Source: Streptomyces pilosus
GTDB taxonomy: Bacteria > Actinomycetota > Actinomycetes > Streptomycetales > Streptomycetaceae
Reading direction: 5' to 3'
Assembly (NCBI RefSeq): GCF_014649835.1
Contig: NZ_BMTU01000018.1
Span: 1-64,000 of the forward strand
Length of the DNA stretch: 64,000 nt
Shown piece by piece: positions 1 through 8,362 of this stretch; position 1 is the first letter of the stretch, and every line of letters begins with the position of its first letter. A model generated the notes under the pieces. That model was not told where the DNA came from and made no database searches. It saw only the letters and a list, made by a program, of their open reading frames with translations. The position numbers and the translations under genes are program-made.

Positions 1-1
1 A

Positions 2-691
2 ACAGAGCAACGAGCATCTGAGCCGACAGTCACACCATCAGCGACTTCTGTTAGGACCTCTAAGTCACTGGCCCGGCAGGCCAAGACGCGCGGTTGGTGG
101 CAGGAGCACGGCGCGGGCGTGCCCGAGTGGTTCAACATCTACATCGGCCTGGAGCAGGACGCCTCCACACTCCGCCAGTACCAGTGCGAGGTACTTCCCG
201 GCCTCATGCAGACCACGTCGTACGCGCGGGAACTGCACACGACGGGCGCCCACATGTCCGCCGAGGACATCGACAGGGCCGTACGGGTGCGACTGGAGCG
301 TCAGTCGATGCTGACCCGGCCCGACGCCCCCGAAGCCTGGTTCGTCGTGAACGAGGCCGCCGTACGCCATGTCATCGGTGATCGGGAGGTGATGCGCGAG
401 CAACTCGAGCGGGTCCTCGACGCTGCCGCCCTGCCCAGGGTCACCCTGCAGGTGTTGCCGTTCGACGCGGGCACCCACCCGGTCACGGGCTCCTTCACCA
501 TGCTCGGGTTCCCAGCACCGGAGGACCCGGACCTTGTGTACCGGGACGGCATCACCGACGCCGTCTACCTGGAGGGCGAGCACCACGTACGGGAGTACAC
601 AAGGGCATTCGACGGGCTGCGCGCCGCCGCGCTCAGTCCTCAGCGCTCCGCCCAGCTCATCAAGTCCGTCGTGAAGGAGTACGCGAAGTGA
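2..691 (+). CDS. XRE-family (Scr1/WhiJ-type) regulator, DUF5753 part; 5' end missing or disrupted
   Basis: From about position 62 the frame encodes a typical DUF5753 ligand-sensing domain: ARQAKTRGWWQEHG, then a PEWF..YIGLE motif, a VLPGLMQT..YAREL segment and a C-terminal V.LQVLPF.AG.HP block. Proteins of this family normally carry an N-terminal helix-turn-helix of about 70-80 residues. Here the frame stays open to the window edge, but the first ~20 codons do not resemble that domain and the DNA of 1-66 is about 51% GC against about 70% downstream. The first in-frame ATG/GTG in the window is GTG 119, too late for a full protein. It overlaps the next gene by 4 bp (GTGA), the usual pairing with DUF397 proteins. 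The DUF5753 call is firm; the 5' structure is unresolved. Confidence 0.8.
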   Translation, partial: TEQRASEPTVTPSATSVRTSKSLARQAKTRGWWQEHGAGVPEWFNIYIGLEQDASTLRQYQCEVLPGLMQTTSYARELHTTGAHMSAEDIDRAVRVRLERQSMLTRPDAPEAWFVVNEAAVRHVIGDREVMREQLERVLDAAALPRVTLQVLPFDAGTHPVTGSFTMLGFPAPEDPDLVYRDGITDAVYLEGEHHVREYTRAFDGLRAAALSPQRSAQLIKSVVKEYAK

Positions 692-888
692 GCACCGCAG
701 CCCCGACCGGACGTCCTCCGGCTTGGTTCAGGTCGTCGTACAGCAACGGCGCCGGAGGCGAGTGCGTGGAGTGCGCGATCCACGACGACGCGATCCATGT
801 CCGCGACTCGAAGGACGTGGAGGGGGCCGTGATCACGGTGGGCGGGGAGGCGTGGGCTCCCTTCGTGGCGGCGTTCCGCCTCGGGTGA
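688..888 (+). CDS. DUF397 protein, partner of the preceding regulator
   Basis: A 66-residue acidic protein with the DUF397 pattern: WFRSSYSNGAGGECVE near residue 13, then VRDSK and a closing W..F. segment. It starts at GTG 688 inside the stop of the DUF5753 gene, so the two are translationally coupled. In Streptomyces such pairs belong to the whiJ/abaA/scr-type systems linked to development and antibiotic production. The third typical member, an AbaA-like kinase fold, is not seen here. Function beyond the family is inference. Confidence 0.88.
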   Translation: MSTAAPTGRPPAWFRSSYSNGAGGECVECAIHDDAIHVRDSKDVEGAVITVGGEAWAPFVAAFRLG

Positions 889-916
889 TCGACGCCGGCG
901 GCCGAACCCGCTCCCG

Positions 917-1339
917 TCAGCGGATGTCGTGCCCCGGGTGGGCCTCGTCGTAGGCGTGCCTGGCCTCGGCGATGGCGGCCCGGTGGGTGAGGGACCAGTC
1001 GGCGAGGGACTTGACCAGGTGGGTCAGGCCGGCGCCGGTCTCGGTCAGGCGGTAGTCGACCTGGGCCGGGACGGTCGGGTACACGGTGCGCAGGACGAGG
1101 CCGTCCCGTTCGAGCCTGCGCACGGTGAGGGTGAGCATCCGCTGGGAGATGCCGTCGAGGGCGCGCTGGAGTGCACGGAAGCGGCGTGGCCCGCCGGCGA
1201 GTTCGACGATCACGAGCACCGACCACTTGTCCCCGATGCGGTCGAGGACGTCGCGGATGCCGCAGTCGGGGTGGTCCTCGCGTCCGCACGGGTCGAGTTC
1301 GGCGGGGGTGGTGCTTACCGCGGTGTGCGTGGGTGACAT
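917..1339 (-). CDS. HxlR-family (DUF24) winged-helix regulator, QorR-like
   Basis: A 140-residue protein with the HxlR pattern: DRIGDKWSVLVI, then RRFRALQRAL.GISQRMLTLTVRRLERDGLV. Cysteines fall at residues 18 and 26, ahead of the winged helix, where redox-sensing members such as QorR, YodB and HypR keep their reactive Cys. Start chosen at ATG 1339 because AAGAAGG lies just upstream; a longer reading exists but is unlike the family. It is divergent from an NmrA/QOR2-type oxidoreductase 88 bp away, the same arrangement as qorR-qor2 in Corynebacterium and ytfH-ytfG in E. coli. A quinone- or oxidant-responsive repressor of that gene is therefore likely (inference). Confidence 0.9.
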   Translation of the reverse strand: MSPTHTAVSTTPAELDPCGREDHPDCGIRDVLDRIGDKWSVLVIVELAGGPRRFRALQRALDGISQRMLTLTVRRLERDGLVLRTVYPTVPAQVDYRLTETGAGLTHLVKSLADWSLTHRAAIAEARHAYDEAHPGHDIR

Positions 1340-1427
1340 GAGACTGCCTTCTTGTGGCCGGTGGGCGTGCGGTCGACGATCGAGCGTAGTGACCCAGGAG
1401 AACCACGACGGAAGACTGCGATCGATC

Positions 1428-2234
1428 ATGATTCTGGTGACCGGAGCGAACGGGAACCTCGGCTCGGCGATTCTCTCTGCCTTGCACGCCCGTGGCGCCG
1501 CCGCGGTGGGCGGCAGCCGCACACCGGGCTCGGGGATGCGTCGGCTCGACTTCGACGACCCGGCGGGCCTCGACCTCGCCGGTGTGTCGACCCTGGTGCT
1601 CGTCTCCGCCGGTTATGCCGAGGACGACCGGGTCGTGGCCCGGCACGCGGCGGTCCTGGACGCGGCCGTCCGTGACGGTGTCGGCCACGTCGTCTACACG
1701 AGCCTGACCACGGCCGGTGACCATCTCGGGTTCGCCCTGGCGCACCGCGCGACGGAGCGTGCGGTGCGGGCGAGCGGGCTGCCGTGGACGATCCTGCGCA
1801 ACGGCCTGTACGCCGAGCTGTTCGGTGGTCTGCTGATGTGGGACGGCGACGGTGTGGAGTCCGCGTTCGGGGACGGCGCCCTGGCGGCGGTCCCGCGGGG
1901 GGACCTGGCGGAGGCCGCGGCGGTGGTGGCGTCGGATCCCGCGCCTCACGTCGGGCGGGTCCTCGACCTCGTGGGCACGCCGGTCACGGCGGGACAGGTG
2001 GCCGCCGAGCTCGGTGTCCCGCATCGCCCCATCGGCCTGGGTGAGTACCGGCGCAGGCTGCTCGGGACGCCGGGGCTGCTGCCCTTCCAGCCGCCGATGC
2101 TGGTCTCGATCGCGACGGGCGTCCGGCACGGCTTCCTGGACGGTACCGCGCCCGATCTCGCCGGTCTCCTGGGCCGCACGGCCCGTGATCCGCTGGCGGC
2201 GGCCGTTGCGGCCGCGTCCGCCGGCAGGCCGTGA
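1428..2234 (+). CDS. NmrA-like NAD(P)H-dependent quinone oxidoreductase (QOR2/YtfG type)
   Basis: A 268-residue atypical short-chain dehydrogenase. The N-terminus MILVTGANGNLG carries the GxxGxxG dinucleotide loop, followed by a Rossmann fold with YTSLTTA (about residue 90) and an SGLPWTILRNGLY segment (about residue 119) typical of the NmrA/QOR2 branch. Start at ATG 1428; the frame extends upstream but would run through the HxlR promoter region. Expected activity is NAD(P)H-dependent reduction of quinones or related electrophiles in the cytoplasm. Divergent HxlR gene suggests oxidant-inducible expression. Confidence 0.86.
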   Translation: MILVTGANGNLGSAILSALHARGAAAVGGSRTPGSGMRRLDFDDPAGLDLAGVSTLVLVSAGYAEDDRVVARHAAVLDAAVRDGVGHVVYTSLTTAGDHLGFALAHRATERAVRASGLPWTILRNGLYAELFGGLLMWDGDGVESAFGDGALAAVPRGDLAEAAAVVASDPAPHVGRVLDLVGTPVTAGQVAAELGVPHRPIGLGEYRRRLLGTPGLLPFQPPMLVSIATGVRHGFLDGTAPDLAGLLGRTARDPLAAAVAAASAGRP

Positions 2235-2395
2235 GGGGGCGTTCGGGGGCACGGCGGGGTGCGCCCGGCCACGAGGACATCAAGAGGCGCGGCCCGATGC
2301 CGTCGATTCCGCCGGGGCATCGGGCGCGAGTCGCGGTCGTGCGTCCCCCGGGTCCACGTCGGCGACCGCGTCCGTGACGGCGACCGCGTCTCCGG

Positions 2396-2953
2396 TCAGC
2401 CCATGCTCTTCGCGCCGTCCAGGGACTCACGGATGATGTCGGCGTGGCCGGCGTGCTGGGCGGTCTCGGCGACGATGTGCAGCAGGACCCTGCGGGCCGA
2501 CCAGCGGGCGCCGGGCTCGAACCAGGGAGCCTTCGGCAGGGGCCAGGCGGCGTCCAGGTCGGGCAGGGTGGCGATCAGGTCGTCGGTGCGGCGGGCCACC
2601 TCGGCGTAGTCGTCCAGGACACCGGCCAGCGTCTCGCCCGGCAGCATGCGGAACTGGTTCTCCCGTCGCGTGAGGTCGGCCTCGGTCATGTCCGCGAAGT
2701 CCTTCATGGCCGAGGGGCCCTCCAGGATGAAGTCCACCCAGCCCCGCTCGACCGCGGCGACGTGCTTGATCAGGCCGCCCAGGCAGAGCTCACCCGCGGT
2801 CGTGCGCAGGCCGGCCTGCTCGTCGGTCAGGTCACGGGTGGTGAAGCGCAGGAAGTACCGGTGCTTGGCCAGTACCTCCAGCAGGTCGGCGCGCTCGCCG
2901 GTCACGGTCGGGGTGCCGGCCGATGCGGGGGTGGTCAGCTCGTCAGCGTTCAT
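2396..2953 (-). CDS. DinB-superfamily (DUF664) protein
   Basis: A 185-residue four-helix-bundle protein. His64 (LIKHVAAVERGW) and the HAGH motif with His167 and His170 are placed like the metal-binding triad of DinB/YfiT/DUF664 proteins. The ending TAQHAGHADIIRE is typical of the DUF664 group. Members include metal-dependent thiol transferases using mycothiol or bacillithiol; the substrate cannot be told from sequence. Transcribed alone, between the QOR2-like gene and a tetR gene. Confidence 0.85.
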   Translation of the reverse strand: MNADELTTPASAGTPTVTGERADLLEVLAKHRYFLRFTTRDLTDEQAGLRTTAGELCLGGLIKHVAAVERGWVDFILEGPSAMKDFADMTEADLTRRENQFRMLPGETLAGVLDDYAEVARRTDDLIATLPDLDAAWPLPKAPWFEPGARWSARRVLLHIVAETAQHAGHADIIRESLDGAKSMG

Positions 2954-3071
2954 GGTTCTCGCCTTCCGGTCGTACTGCTCCGTCGGTCGAGTACCACGTT
3001 AGGGACGATCGAGGTCAGATCCTGTCCTAGTAGGCGGCGGAGGCGGCGACAAGCACGCCGGCTCCCCCCGG

Positions 3072-3707
3072 TCATGTCCCGTCCGGGGCCAGCAGCTGGG
3101 AGCGGAGGGTGTCGTGGGCCCAGCGCTCCCACTGGGCGGGGGGCCAGGCGCGGTCGCGGGTGAGGATCAGGAAGAGTTCCGGGCTGAGGACGGCGTAGAG
3201 GATGTCCGCCGCCTCGTCGGCGGGGAGGCCGGGGCGGGCGCCCGGCTTCCGGGCCAGGGCCTTCGCGGCCGCAGCGAGCACCGTGTACCGGGGGTCCGTG
3301 CGGTCCGGCCACAGCTCTCGGATCTCCGGGTCGGTCGCCGCGGCGGCGCGGACCATCTCGGCGAGGGCGGCGACGCGTTCGAGGGTCGCGCGGGTGCCGG
3401 GGAGCAGGGCGGCGAGGGCGGCCTCGGCGGTGGGCGCGGAAGTGACCTCCGTGAACCAGGGGCGCTCCAGGGTCGGTACGGGTTCGTCGTCGCCGGCGAT
3501 CGCGACGTCGACGAGCTCCTTGAGCAGCGAGGGCTTGTTGCGGAAGACGAAGTAGATCGTCTGCACCGCCACACCCGCCCGGTCGGCGATCTGCTGGAGC
3601 TTGGTCGCCCCGTAGCCCTGCTCGACGAACAGTGCGCCGGCCGCCTCGATGATGCGGCGCCGCGTCTCCAGGGCCTTGCCGCCCCGCTTTCCCTTGCCCT
3701 CAGCCAT
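3072..3707 (-). CDS. TetR-family transcriptional repressor
   Basis: A 211-residue protein with an N-terminal TetR_N domain: TRRRIIEAAGALFVEQGY, then ATKLQQIADRAGVAVQTIYFVF as the recognition helix region. The C-terminal ligand domain is unlike any named subfamily I know. It is divergent from a methyltransferase, and the space between them holds a dense set of AGAGT/ACTC half-sites that almost abut its ATG, so autoregulation and control of the methyltransferase are likely (inference). Confidence 0.92.
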   Translation of the reverse strand: MAEGKGKRGGKALETRRRIIEAAGALFVEQGYGATKLQQIADRAGVAVQTIYFVFRNKPSLLKELVDVAIAGDDEPVPTLERPWFTEVTSAPTAEAALAALLPGTRATLERVAALAEMVRAAAATDPEIRELWPDRTDPRYTVLAAAAKALARKPGARPGLPADEAADILYAVLSPELFLILTRDRAWPPAQWERWAHDTLRSQLLAPDGT

Positions 3708-3721
3708 GACTGGAGCTTATA

Positions 3722-3753
3722 TCTAGAGTCACACTCTAGAGTTGGACTCCAAC
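3722..3753. promoter_or_regulatory. Tandem inverted-repeat operator between tetR and the methyltransferase
   Basis: TCTAGAGT-CAC-ACTCTAGA at 3722-3740 is a perfect 8-bp inverted repeat. It is followed without a gap by AGAGT-TGG-ACTCC (3738-3750), so two AGAGT-N3-ACTC units repeat every 13 bp; GTTGG-ACT-CCAAC (3741-3753) adds further symmetry. The first unit lies 15 bp from the tetR start and the second 18 bp from the methyltransferase GTG. Such repeats are typical TetR dimer sites. Binding is inferred. Confidence 0.8.
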
Positions 3754-3770
3754 GAAAGGGAGGGTGAGCC

Positions 3771-4646
3771 GTGCGCGTCATCGCGAACCGTCAGCAGGCA
3801 GAGGCATGGAACGACTGGGAGGGCGCCCACTGGGCGGAGCATCCGGAGCGGTACGACGCGATGCTGGAGGCGTTCAACGCGCCCCTGTTCGCCGCCGCGC
3901 GCATCGCGGCCGGTGACCGGGTCCTCGACGTCGGCTGCGGCACCGGGCGGACGACGCGCCTGGCCGCGCGGCAGGCGGGCGACGGGAGCGTGGTGGGGGT
4001 CGACCTGTCCGCGCCGATGCTGGAGCGGGCCCGCCGGGACGCCGCCGCGGAAGGTCTCGGCAACGTCGTCTTCGAGCAGGGCGACGCCCAGGTGCACCCG
4101 TTCCCCGGCTCCGGGTTCGACGTGGTCCTCAGCCGGGGCGGGGTGATGTTCTTCGCGGATCCCGTCGCGGCCTTCGCGCACCTCCGGCAGGCTCTGGTGC
4201 CGGGTGGCCGGCTCGCCTTCCTCGGACCCCACCCCGGCGGGCCGGACAGCGCCTACGCCCGGGCGACCGCCGCGCTGGCGCCCTACCTGCGCGAAGCGTC
4301 GCCGGCCGCGCGGGGCATGGGCTCGCTCCTCGACCCCGCGCGCATCCGCCGCGTGCTCACCGACGCCGGTTTCGCGGAGGTGGAGGTGACGCCCGCCGAG
4401 GCTCCCATGACCTTCGGCACGGACGCCGGGGACGCCGCCGGTTTCCTCTTCTCGATGGGGCCGACGCGCCACAACCTGCGCGGTGTCGATACGGCCGTCG
4501 TCGCCCGCGTCCGGGCCGAAGTGCGCGAGGCGCTCACGGAGTTCGAGACCGCCGACGGTGTCCGGATTCCGGGGGCCGTGTGGATCGTCACCGCTTCGCC
4601 GGACAGCGGCGGGCGGGAGAGCGGACGGCGGCGGATGCCCGGGTAG
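3771..4646 (+). CDS. Class I SAM-dependent methyltransferase
   Basis: A 291-residue Rossmann-fold methyltransferase. Motif I is VLDVGCGTGR (about residue 50), followed by GVDLS.PMLERAR (motif II) and the FDVVLSRGGVMFF segment (motif IV region), as in Methyltransf_11/UbiE-like enzymes. GTG start with GGGAGGGTGAG just upstream. A basic GR.SGRRR tail follows the domain. The N-terminal EAWNDWEGAHWAEHPERYD block is common in Streptomyces small-molecule methyltransferases. The substrate is unknown. Divergent TetR repressor with a shared operator suggests ligand-induced expression. Confidence 0.9.
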   Translation: MRVIANRQQAEAWNDWEGAHWAEHPERYDAMLEAFNAPLFAAARIAAGDRVLDVGCGTGRTTRLAARQAGDGSVVGVDLSAPMLERARRDAAAEGLGNVVFEQGDAQVHPFPGSGFDVVLSRGGVMFFADPVAAFAHLRQALVPGGRLAFLGPHPGGPDSAYARATAALAPYLREASPAARGMGSLLDPARIRRVLTDAGFAEVEVTPAEAPMTFGTDAGDAAGFLFSMGPTRHNLRGVDTAVVARVRAEVREALTEFETADGVRIPGAVWIVTASPDSGGRESGRRRMPG

Positions 4647-4840
4647 CGCGGGCCGGCACGCCCCTCCCCCTCCGCGGCCCCGGCCTCTCCCTCGACCTGC
4701 GGAAAGGCGGCTGCAACCCTCGCGGCCCCTCGCGTGTCGTAGAAGCTGCGATGAGGTGAGGGCCGACGCACAGCCGGGTCGCGGGGATGACATACGATGC
4801 GCGCGCCTTCATAAAGTTCAGATAAGAGGATGTACGCGCC

Positions 4841-5719
4841 ATGGCTATCGTCGGCCCGCCCCGTTCCCTTCGTGGGATATCCGCTGTTGTCGCCCTGCTC
4901 GCGATCGGCGCGGTGGGATGCTCCGACCTCACGGAGAGCGCCAAGGACGGCGCGAAGAAGGTGGCCCGCCAGCGCTCGGTGTACTCGCTGGACATCGGCG
5001 ACTGCTACAACCCGAACGGCAAGGCCGAGGGGACGGCGTACACCGTCGAGGTCGTGCCCTGCGACGAGGCGCACAAGGGTCAGGTCGTCGGCGAGTTCGC
5101 GATCGACGAGGGCAAGGAGTTCCCCGGTGACGACGGGATCTCGGCGATCGCGGACACCCGCTGCCCGGTCGAGGCGCAGAAGTACGCCCCCGACACGTGG
5201 GCGCTCCCCAAGGGCGTCGCCCTCTTCTACTACACCCCGACGGCGGAGAGCTGGGCGACCGGCGACCGTGCGGTGAGCTGCACGTACACGGCGGAGACGA
5301 GCACCATCAGCAGCTCGCTGGAGTCCGCGAAGTCCCTCAAGCCCGAGCAGACCACGTACCTCAACGGTTCGAACGCGGTGTACGAGGCCCTGTGGGGGAA
5401 CCAGCCCGAGAAGGACAACGTCGAGGAGGACCTGGCCGGCTACAAGGCGCAGGCCAAGGCCGTCGCGGCCGCCCTCGACGCGCACGTCAAGGGCCTGGAC
5501 GGCATCGACGGCGCCGAGGTCGGCAAGCTCCGCGGGACGCTGGAGAAGGCGGCCGGGGACTGGAAGAAGGCCGCGAACGCAGCCGACGCCGACGCGTTCT
5601 ACACCGCCTACGACCCGGCGTTCACCGGCATCGACCCGAACACGTCGGTCGCCGCCCGCAAGGAGCTGGGGCTCGGCACCACCGTCCCGGCCGACGAGGC
5701 CGAGGTCTGGGCGGGCTGA
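4841..5719 (+). CDS. Septum-formation-family lipoprotein
   Basis: A 292-residue exported lipoprotein. A basic start is followed by a hydrophobic stretch and the lipobox AIGAVGC, placing the lipidated Cys near residue 27. The following region (SVYSLDIGDCYN... VVPCDEAHKGQVVGEF) matches the septum formation domain family found in actinobacterial envelope proteins; paired Cys residues suggest disulfides outside the membrane. The C-terminal third is helical and acidic. AGAGG lies 7 bp before ATG 4841. The role in division is by family name only. Confidence 0.82.
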   Translation: MAIVGPPRSLRGISAVVALLAIGAVGCSDLTESAKDGAKKVARQRSVYSLDIGDCYNPNGKAEGTAYTVEVVPCDEAHKGQVVGEFAIDEGKEFPGDDGISAIADTRCPVEAQKYAPDTWALPKGVALFYYTPTAESWATGDRAVSCTYTAETSTISSSLESAKSLKPEQTTYLNGSNAVYEALWGNQPEKDNVEEDLAGYKAQAKAVAAALDAHVKGLDGIDGAEVGKLRGTLEKAAGDWKKAANAADADAFYTAYDPAFTGIDPNTSVAARKELGLGTTVPADEAEVWAG

Positions 5720-5741
5720 CGCTTCTCCGTACGAAGTCCCC

Positions 5742-5777
5742 TGAGCCGGACCGCCGTCCCGACGGCGGTCCGGCTCA
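5742..5777. terminator. Perfect 17-bp hairpin terminator
   Basis: TGAGCCGGACCGCCGTC pairs perfectly with the arm at 5761-5777 across a 2-nt loop. It follows the lipoprotein stop by 22 bp and precedes the convergent tetR gene. There is no U-run, as usual in Streptomyces. Confidence 0.85.
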
Positions 5778-5823
5778 CGGATTAAGGGTCACGGCTCACC
5801 AGTTGCGGCTCACGGGTCGCGTG

Positions 5824-6375
5824 TCACGGCTCGGGGGCTGCGGTGATGCGCCGGACCGCCTCCCGGGTCAGGTCCCGGCCGGGTGGTGCGTCGTCCAGGG
5901 CGCGGTGGAGGGTCAGGCCCTCGATGAGCGCGTCGAGCTGGCGGGCGGTCGGCGGCGGGAAGTGGTGCTCCAGGAGATCGCGGCTGCGTCGCATCCAGCG
6001 CCTGCAGAGGCCGCGGTAGGGCTCGTGGCGGGCCGCCAGGGTGTAGAGCTCCTGGGTGAGGATCAGGTCGCGGCGGGCGTTCTCCGACAGGGTGTGGATG
6101 AGGTCGGTGACGGCTTCGCGGGCCTCGTCGGGGGTGGTGGCGGCGGAGAGGTGCCGCTCGAAGAGGGCCACCACGTGGTCCGAGTAGCGGGTGAACGCCT
6201 CCAGCAGGACGTCGTCGATGCCGGTGAAGTGGTACGTCATCGAGCCCAGGGGGACCTGGGCGCGGGCGGCGATCTTGCGGTGGGAGACGCCGGCGACGCC
6301 CACCTCGGCGATCAGGTCGAGGGTGGCGGCGAGGATGCGGTCGCGGCGCTGCGGGTCGGTGTGTCCGGTGGCCAT
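5824..6375 (-). CDS. TetR-family regulator
   Basis: A 183-residue protein with a TetR_N domain: RRDRILAATLDLIAEVGVAGVSHRKIAARAQVPLGSMTYHF gives helices 1-4 (residues ~10-50). The C-terminal domain carries an EHHFPPPTARQLDALIEGL segment. It lies 20 bp downstream of, and co-directional with, a sugar acetyltransferase gene, so the two probably form an operon. No operator pattern was identified. Confidence 0.9.
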   Translation of the reverse strand: MATGHTDPQRRDRILAATLDLIAEVGVAGVSHRKIAARAQVPLGSMTYHFTGIDDVLLEAFTRYSDHVVALFERHLSAATTPDEAREAVTDLIHTLSENARRDLILTQELYTLAARHEPYRGLCRRWMRRSRDLLEHHFPPPTARQLDALIEGLTLHRALDDAPPGRDLTREAVRRITAAPEP

Positions 6376-6395
6376 GGCGGGCGGGCCCGGTGCCG

Positions 6396-6977
6396 TCAGA
6401 GGGTGCGGACCGGGCGGGCGGGGTTGCCCACGGCCACGACGCCGGCGGGGATGTCCTTGGTGACGACCGCGCCGGCGCCGATGACGGAGTCGTCGCCGAT
6501 GCTCACCCCGGGGCAGACGATGACTCCGCCGCCGAGCCAGACGTTGTCCCCGATGGTGATGGGCTGCGCCGCCTCCAGCTTGTCGCGGCGCGGCTGCGGC
6601 TCCACGGGGTGGGTGGGCGTGAGGAGTTGGACGTTCGGGCCGATCTGGCAGTCCTCGCCGATGGTGATCCGCGCGACGTCCAGCGCGGTCAGGTTGTAGT
6701 TGACGAAAGTGCGGGCGCCGATGCTGATGTTGCTGCCGTAGTCGACGTACAGCGGCGGGCGGACCTCGGCGCCCTCACCGAGGGAGTCGAGCAGCTCGGC
6801 GAGGATCGGCCGGGCCTTCGCGGGGTCCTCCAGGCACGCGGCCTGGTAGCGGGCCACGAGGCGCGTGGCCTCCAGCTGCCGGCGGGCGATCTCCGGGTCG
6901 TCGGCGATGTAGAGGTCGCCTGCGAGCATCCGTTCGAGGTTGGTGCGCGGGTCGTCCGCGAAGTAGTCCGTCGCCAT
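6396..6977 (-). CDS. Left-handed beta-helix sugar O-acetyltransferase (maltose/galactoside acetyltransferase type)
   Basis: A 193-residue protein of LacA/Maa family length. The N-terminal helical Mac domain (residues ~1-60) is followed by hexapeptide repeats such as GSNISIGARTFVNYNLT and WLGGGVIVCPGVSIGDDSVIGAGAVVTKDIP. The His in LLTPTHPVEP matches the catalytic histidine of LacA. It would transfer acetyl from acetyl-CoA to a sugar hydroxyl. It is followed by a tetR gene in the same direction. Confidence 0.93.
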   Translation of the reverse strand: MATDYFADDPRTNLERMLAGDLYIADDPEIARRQLEATRLVARYQAACLEDPAKARPILAELLDSLGEGAEVRPPLYVDYGSNISIGARTFVNYNLTALDVARITIGEDCQIGPNVQLLTPTHPVEPQPRRDKLEAAQPITIGDNVWLGGGVIVCPGVSIGDDSVIGAGAVVTKDIPAGVVAVGNPARPVRTL

Positions 6978-7017
6978 GTGTACGAGCGTACGCTCCCGGG
7001 CGGCGGTCCCGCAGGTG

Positions 7018-7392
7018 TCAGTGCAGCTCGCCCCGCTCGATGCAGAACTCGTTGCCCTCGGGGTCGGCCAGGGTGACCCATCCCGTGCCGTCGGGACGGG
7101 TGTGGTCGGCGAGTTGCCGGGCGCCGAGTTCGAGGGCGCGGGCGACCTCCTGGGCGCGGGTGCGGCCCGTCGGCCACAGGTCGAGGTGGAGGCGGTTCTT
7201 GGCGGCCTTGCCCTCGCCGACCCGGACGAACAGCAGGGCGGGGCCTCCCTGGGGGTCCGCGATCAGGGCCTCCGGGTCGCCCGGCTTGTCGTCGTCGGCC
7301 GGCGGCCTGCCGAGCAGCGCGCTCCAGAACAGGGCGAGGTCGTACGGGTCGCCGGTGCAGTCGATGGTGATGTGGCGGATGGTGGGGTTCAA
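7018..7392 (-). CDS. VOC-superfamily (glyoxalase/bleomycin-resistance-like) protein
   Basis: A 124-residue single-unit VOC protein: IRHITIDCTGDPYDLALFWSALLG at the start and WVTLADPEGNEFCIE at the end, with HLDL in the middle. This matches the Glyoxalase_6-like group. The best start is TTG 7392, preceded by GGAGG with a 4-nt spacer; no ATG or GTG lies nearby. Members bind a metal or small ligands; no substrate can be assigned. Confidence 0.85.
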   Translation of the reverse strand: MNPTIRHITIDCTGDPYDLALFWSALLGRPPADDDKPGDPEALIADPQGGPALLFVRVGEGKAAKNRLHLDLWPTGRTRAQEVARALELGARQLADHTRPDGTGWVTLADPEGNEFCIERGELH

Positions 7393-7540
7393 CGGTCCTC
7401 CGTGCGGGCCGGGTTGGTGGTGTGCGGGCTCGCAGGATCGCGCACGGAGTGGGGGGCGGTCGAACGATTTGCGGTCCGCGGGGGAGGTCTTGTGACCCGG
7501 CCGTTGCCGGAACTGTGGCTTCCGCCACTGTCGGGCGGGG

Positions 7541-8131
7541 GTGTGGCTGGTGGACTCCGTGGATTCGATCTTCGTGCCCGGGAGGCCCGTCGTGTGGTTT
7601 CTGGCTCTGCTGTTGATACCGGTTCTGGTGGGGTGCTGCTTCGGGTTGGTGGGCTACGGCGTCGGGGCGGTGGCCGACGGGCTGTCGGGGCTGAAGGAGC
7701 GCCATGTCGCGCTGCGCGGGCTGGCGGCGCTGTGCGGCGCCGGTGCTGCGGCCCTCTACGCCTGGGGGCTGCTGGCCGTCCTGGGGGCGGTGGTGGAGGC
7801 GGAGGACGGGGGCACGGACTCGTCTCCGGTCCGGTCCTGCCGTACGCCCGGGTGGGAGGAGCGGGCCACCGCGGGGGTGGAGATCACCGGCTACCGGGTG
7901 GGCTTCGCGCCGCTCGGGTTCACGTGCGAGACGAGTGACGGCGGGAGTTACGACAACGGTGACGTGCCCGGGTACGTCAACCCGGGCCTGGCGGGCTTGG
8001 CCCTCGCCGCCACGGCGTCGGCCGTCTCGGCGGGCTGGTTCACCGAACGCCGGGCACGGGCCGTGGCGGGCGGGGGCGCAGTGGGTGACAGGGATGCCGA
8101 CGCCGGGGGCGGAGCCCGGCAGGAGCCCTGA
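7541..8131 (+). CDS. Putative integral membrane protein, unknown function
   Basis: About 196 residues with three apparent membrane segments (residues ~18-45, ~58-85 and ~150-170) and a Cys-containing extracytoplasmic-looking loop between the second and third (SCRTPGWEE... FTCETSDGGSY). GTG 7541 is assumed; GTG 7550 and 7559 are alternatives and no strong ribosome binding site decides between them. The C-terminal tail is Gly/Ala/Asp-rich. I do not recognise the family. Confidence 0.6.
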   Translation: MWLVDSVDSIFVPGRPVVWFLALLLIPVLVGCCFGLVGYGVGAVADGLSGLKERHVALRGLAALCGAGAAALYAWGLLAVLGAVVEAEDGGTDSSPVRSCRTPGWEERATAGVEITGYRVGFAPLGFTCETSDGGSYDNGDVPGYVNPGLAGLALAATASAVSAGWFTERRARAVAGGGAVGDRDADAGGGARQEP

Positions 8132-8263
8132 GGCGGGGAGCCCGGGCAGGCACCTCGGCTGGGGCCCGGACAGACCCCGGGCTGGAGTCCCGGACCGGAG
8201 TCCCGGACCGGGGCCCCGGGTCGGCCCCCGGGCAGGAGGCCGATGCGCGGGCCCATGGCGAGG

Positions 8264-8319
8264 GCGCCGAAGCGGGGGCGTCGAAGCCGGTGCGCCGAAG
8301 CGGGTGCGTCGATGCGAGG
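8264..8319. repeat. Imperfect 28-bp tandem duplication in a gene-poor gap
   Basis: GCGCCGAAGCGGGGGCGTCG... at 8264-8291 is repeated with a few changes at 8292-8319. Just upstream (about 8175-8205) GGAGTCCCGGACC occurs twice in tandem. The 8132-8362 gap otherwise shows no gene or clear signal. Confidence 0.6.
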
Positions 8320-8362
8320 GCACCCGGGCTGAGAGCTGTGGGGAAAGCGTCTCGGGGCGGGG

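Noticed and set aside
660..2252. A 530-codon minus-strand frame
   Set aside because: Runs across four genes on both strands with Arg/Pro/Gly-rich composition; no motif.
3771..4646. Part of a secondary-metabolite gene cluster around the methyltransferase
   Set aside because: No polyketide, peptide, terpene or RiPP core enzyme is present in the window.
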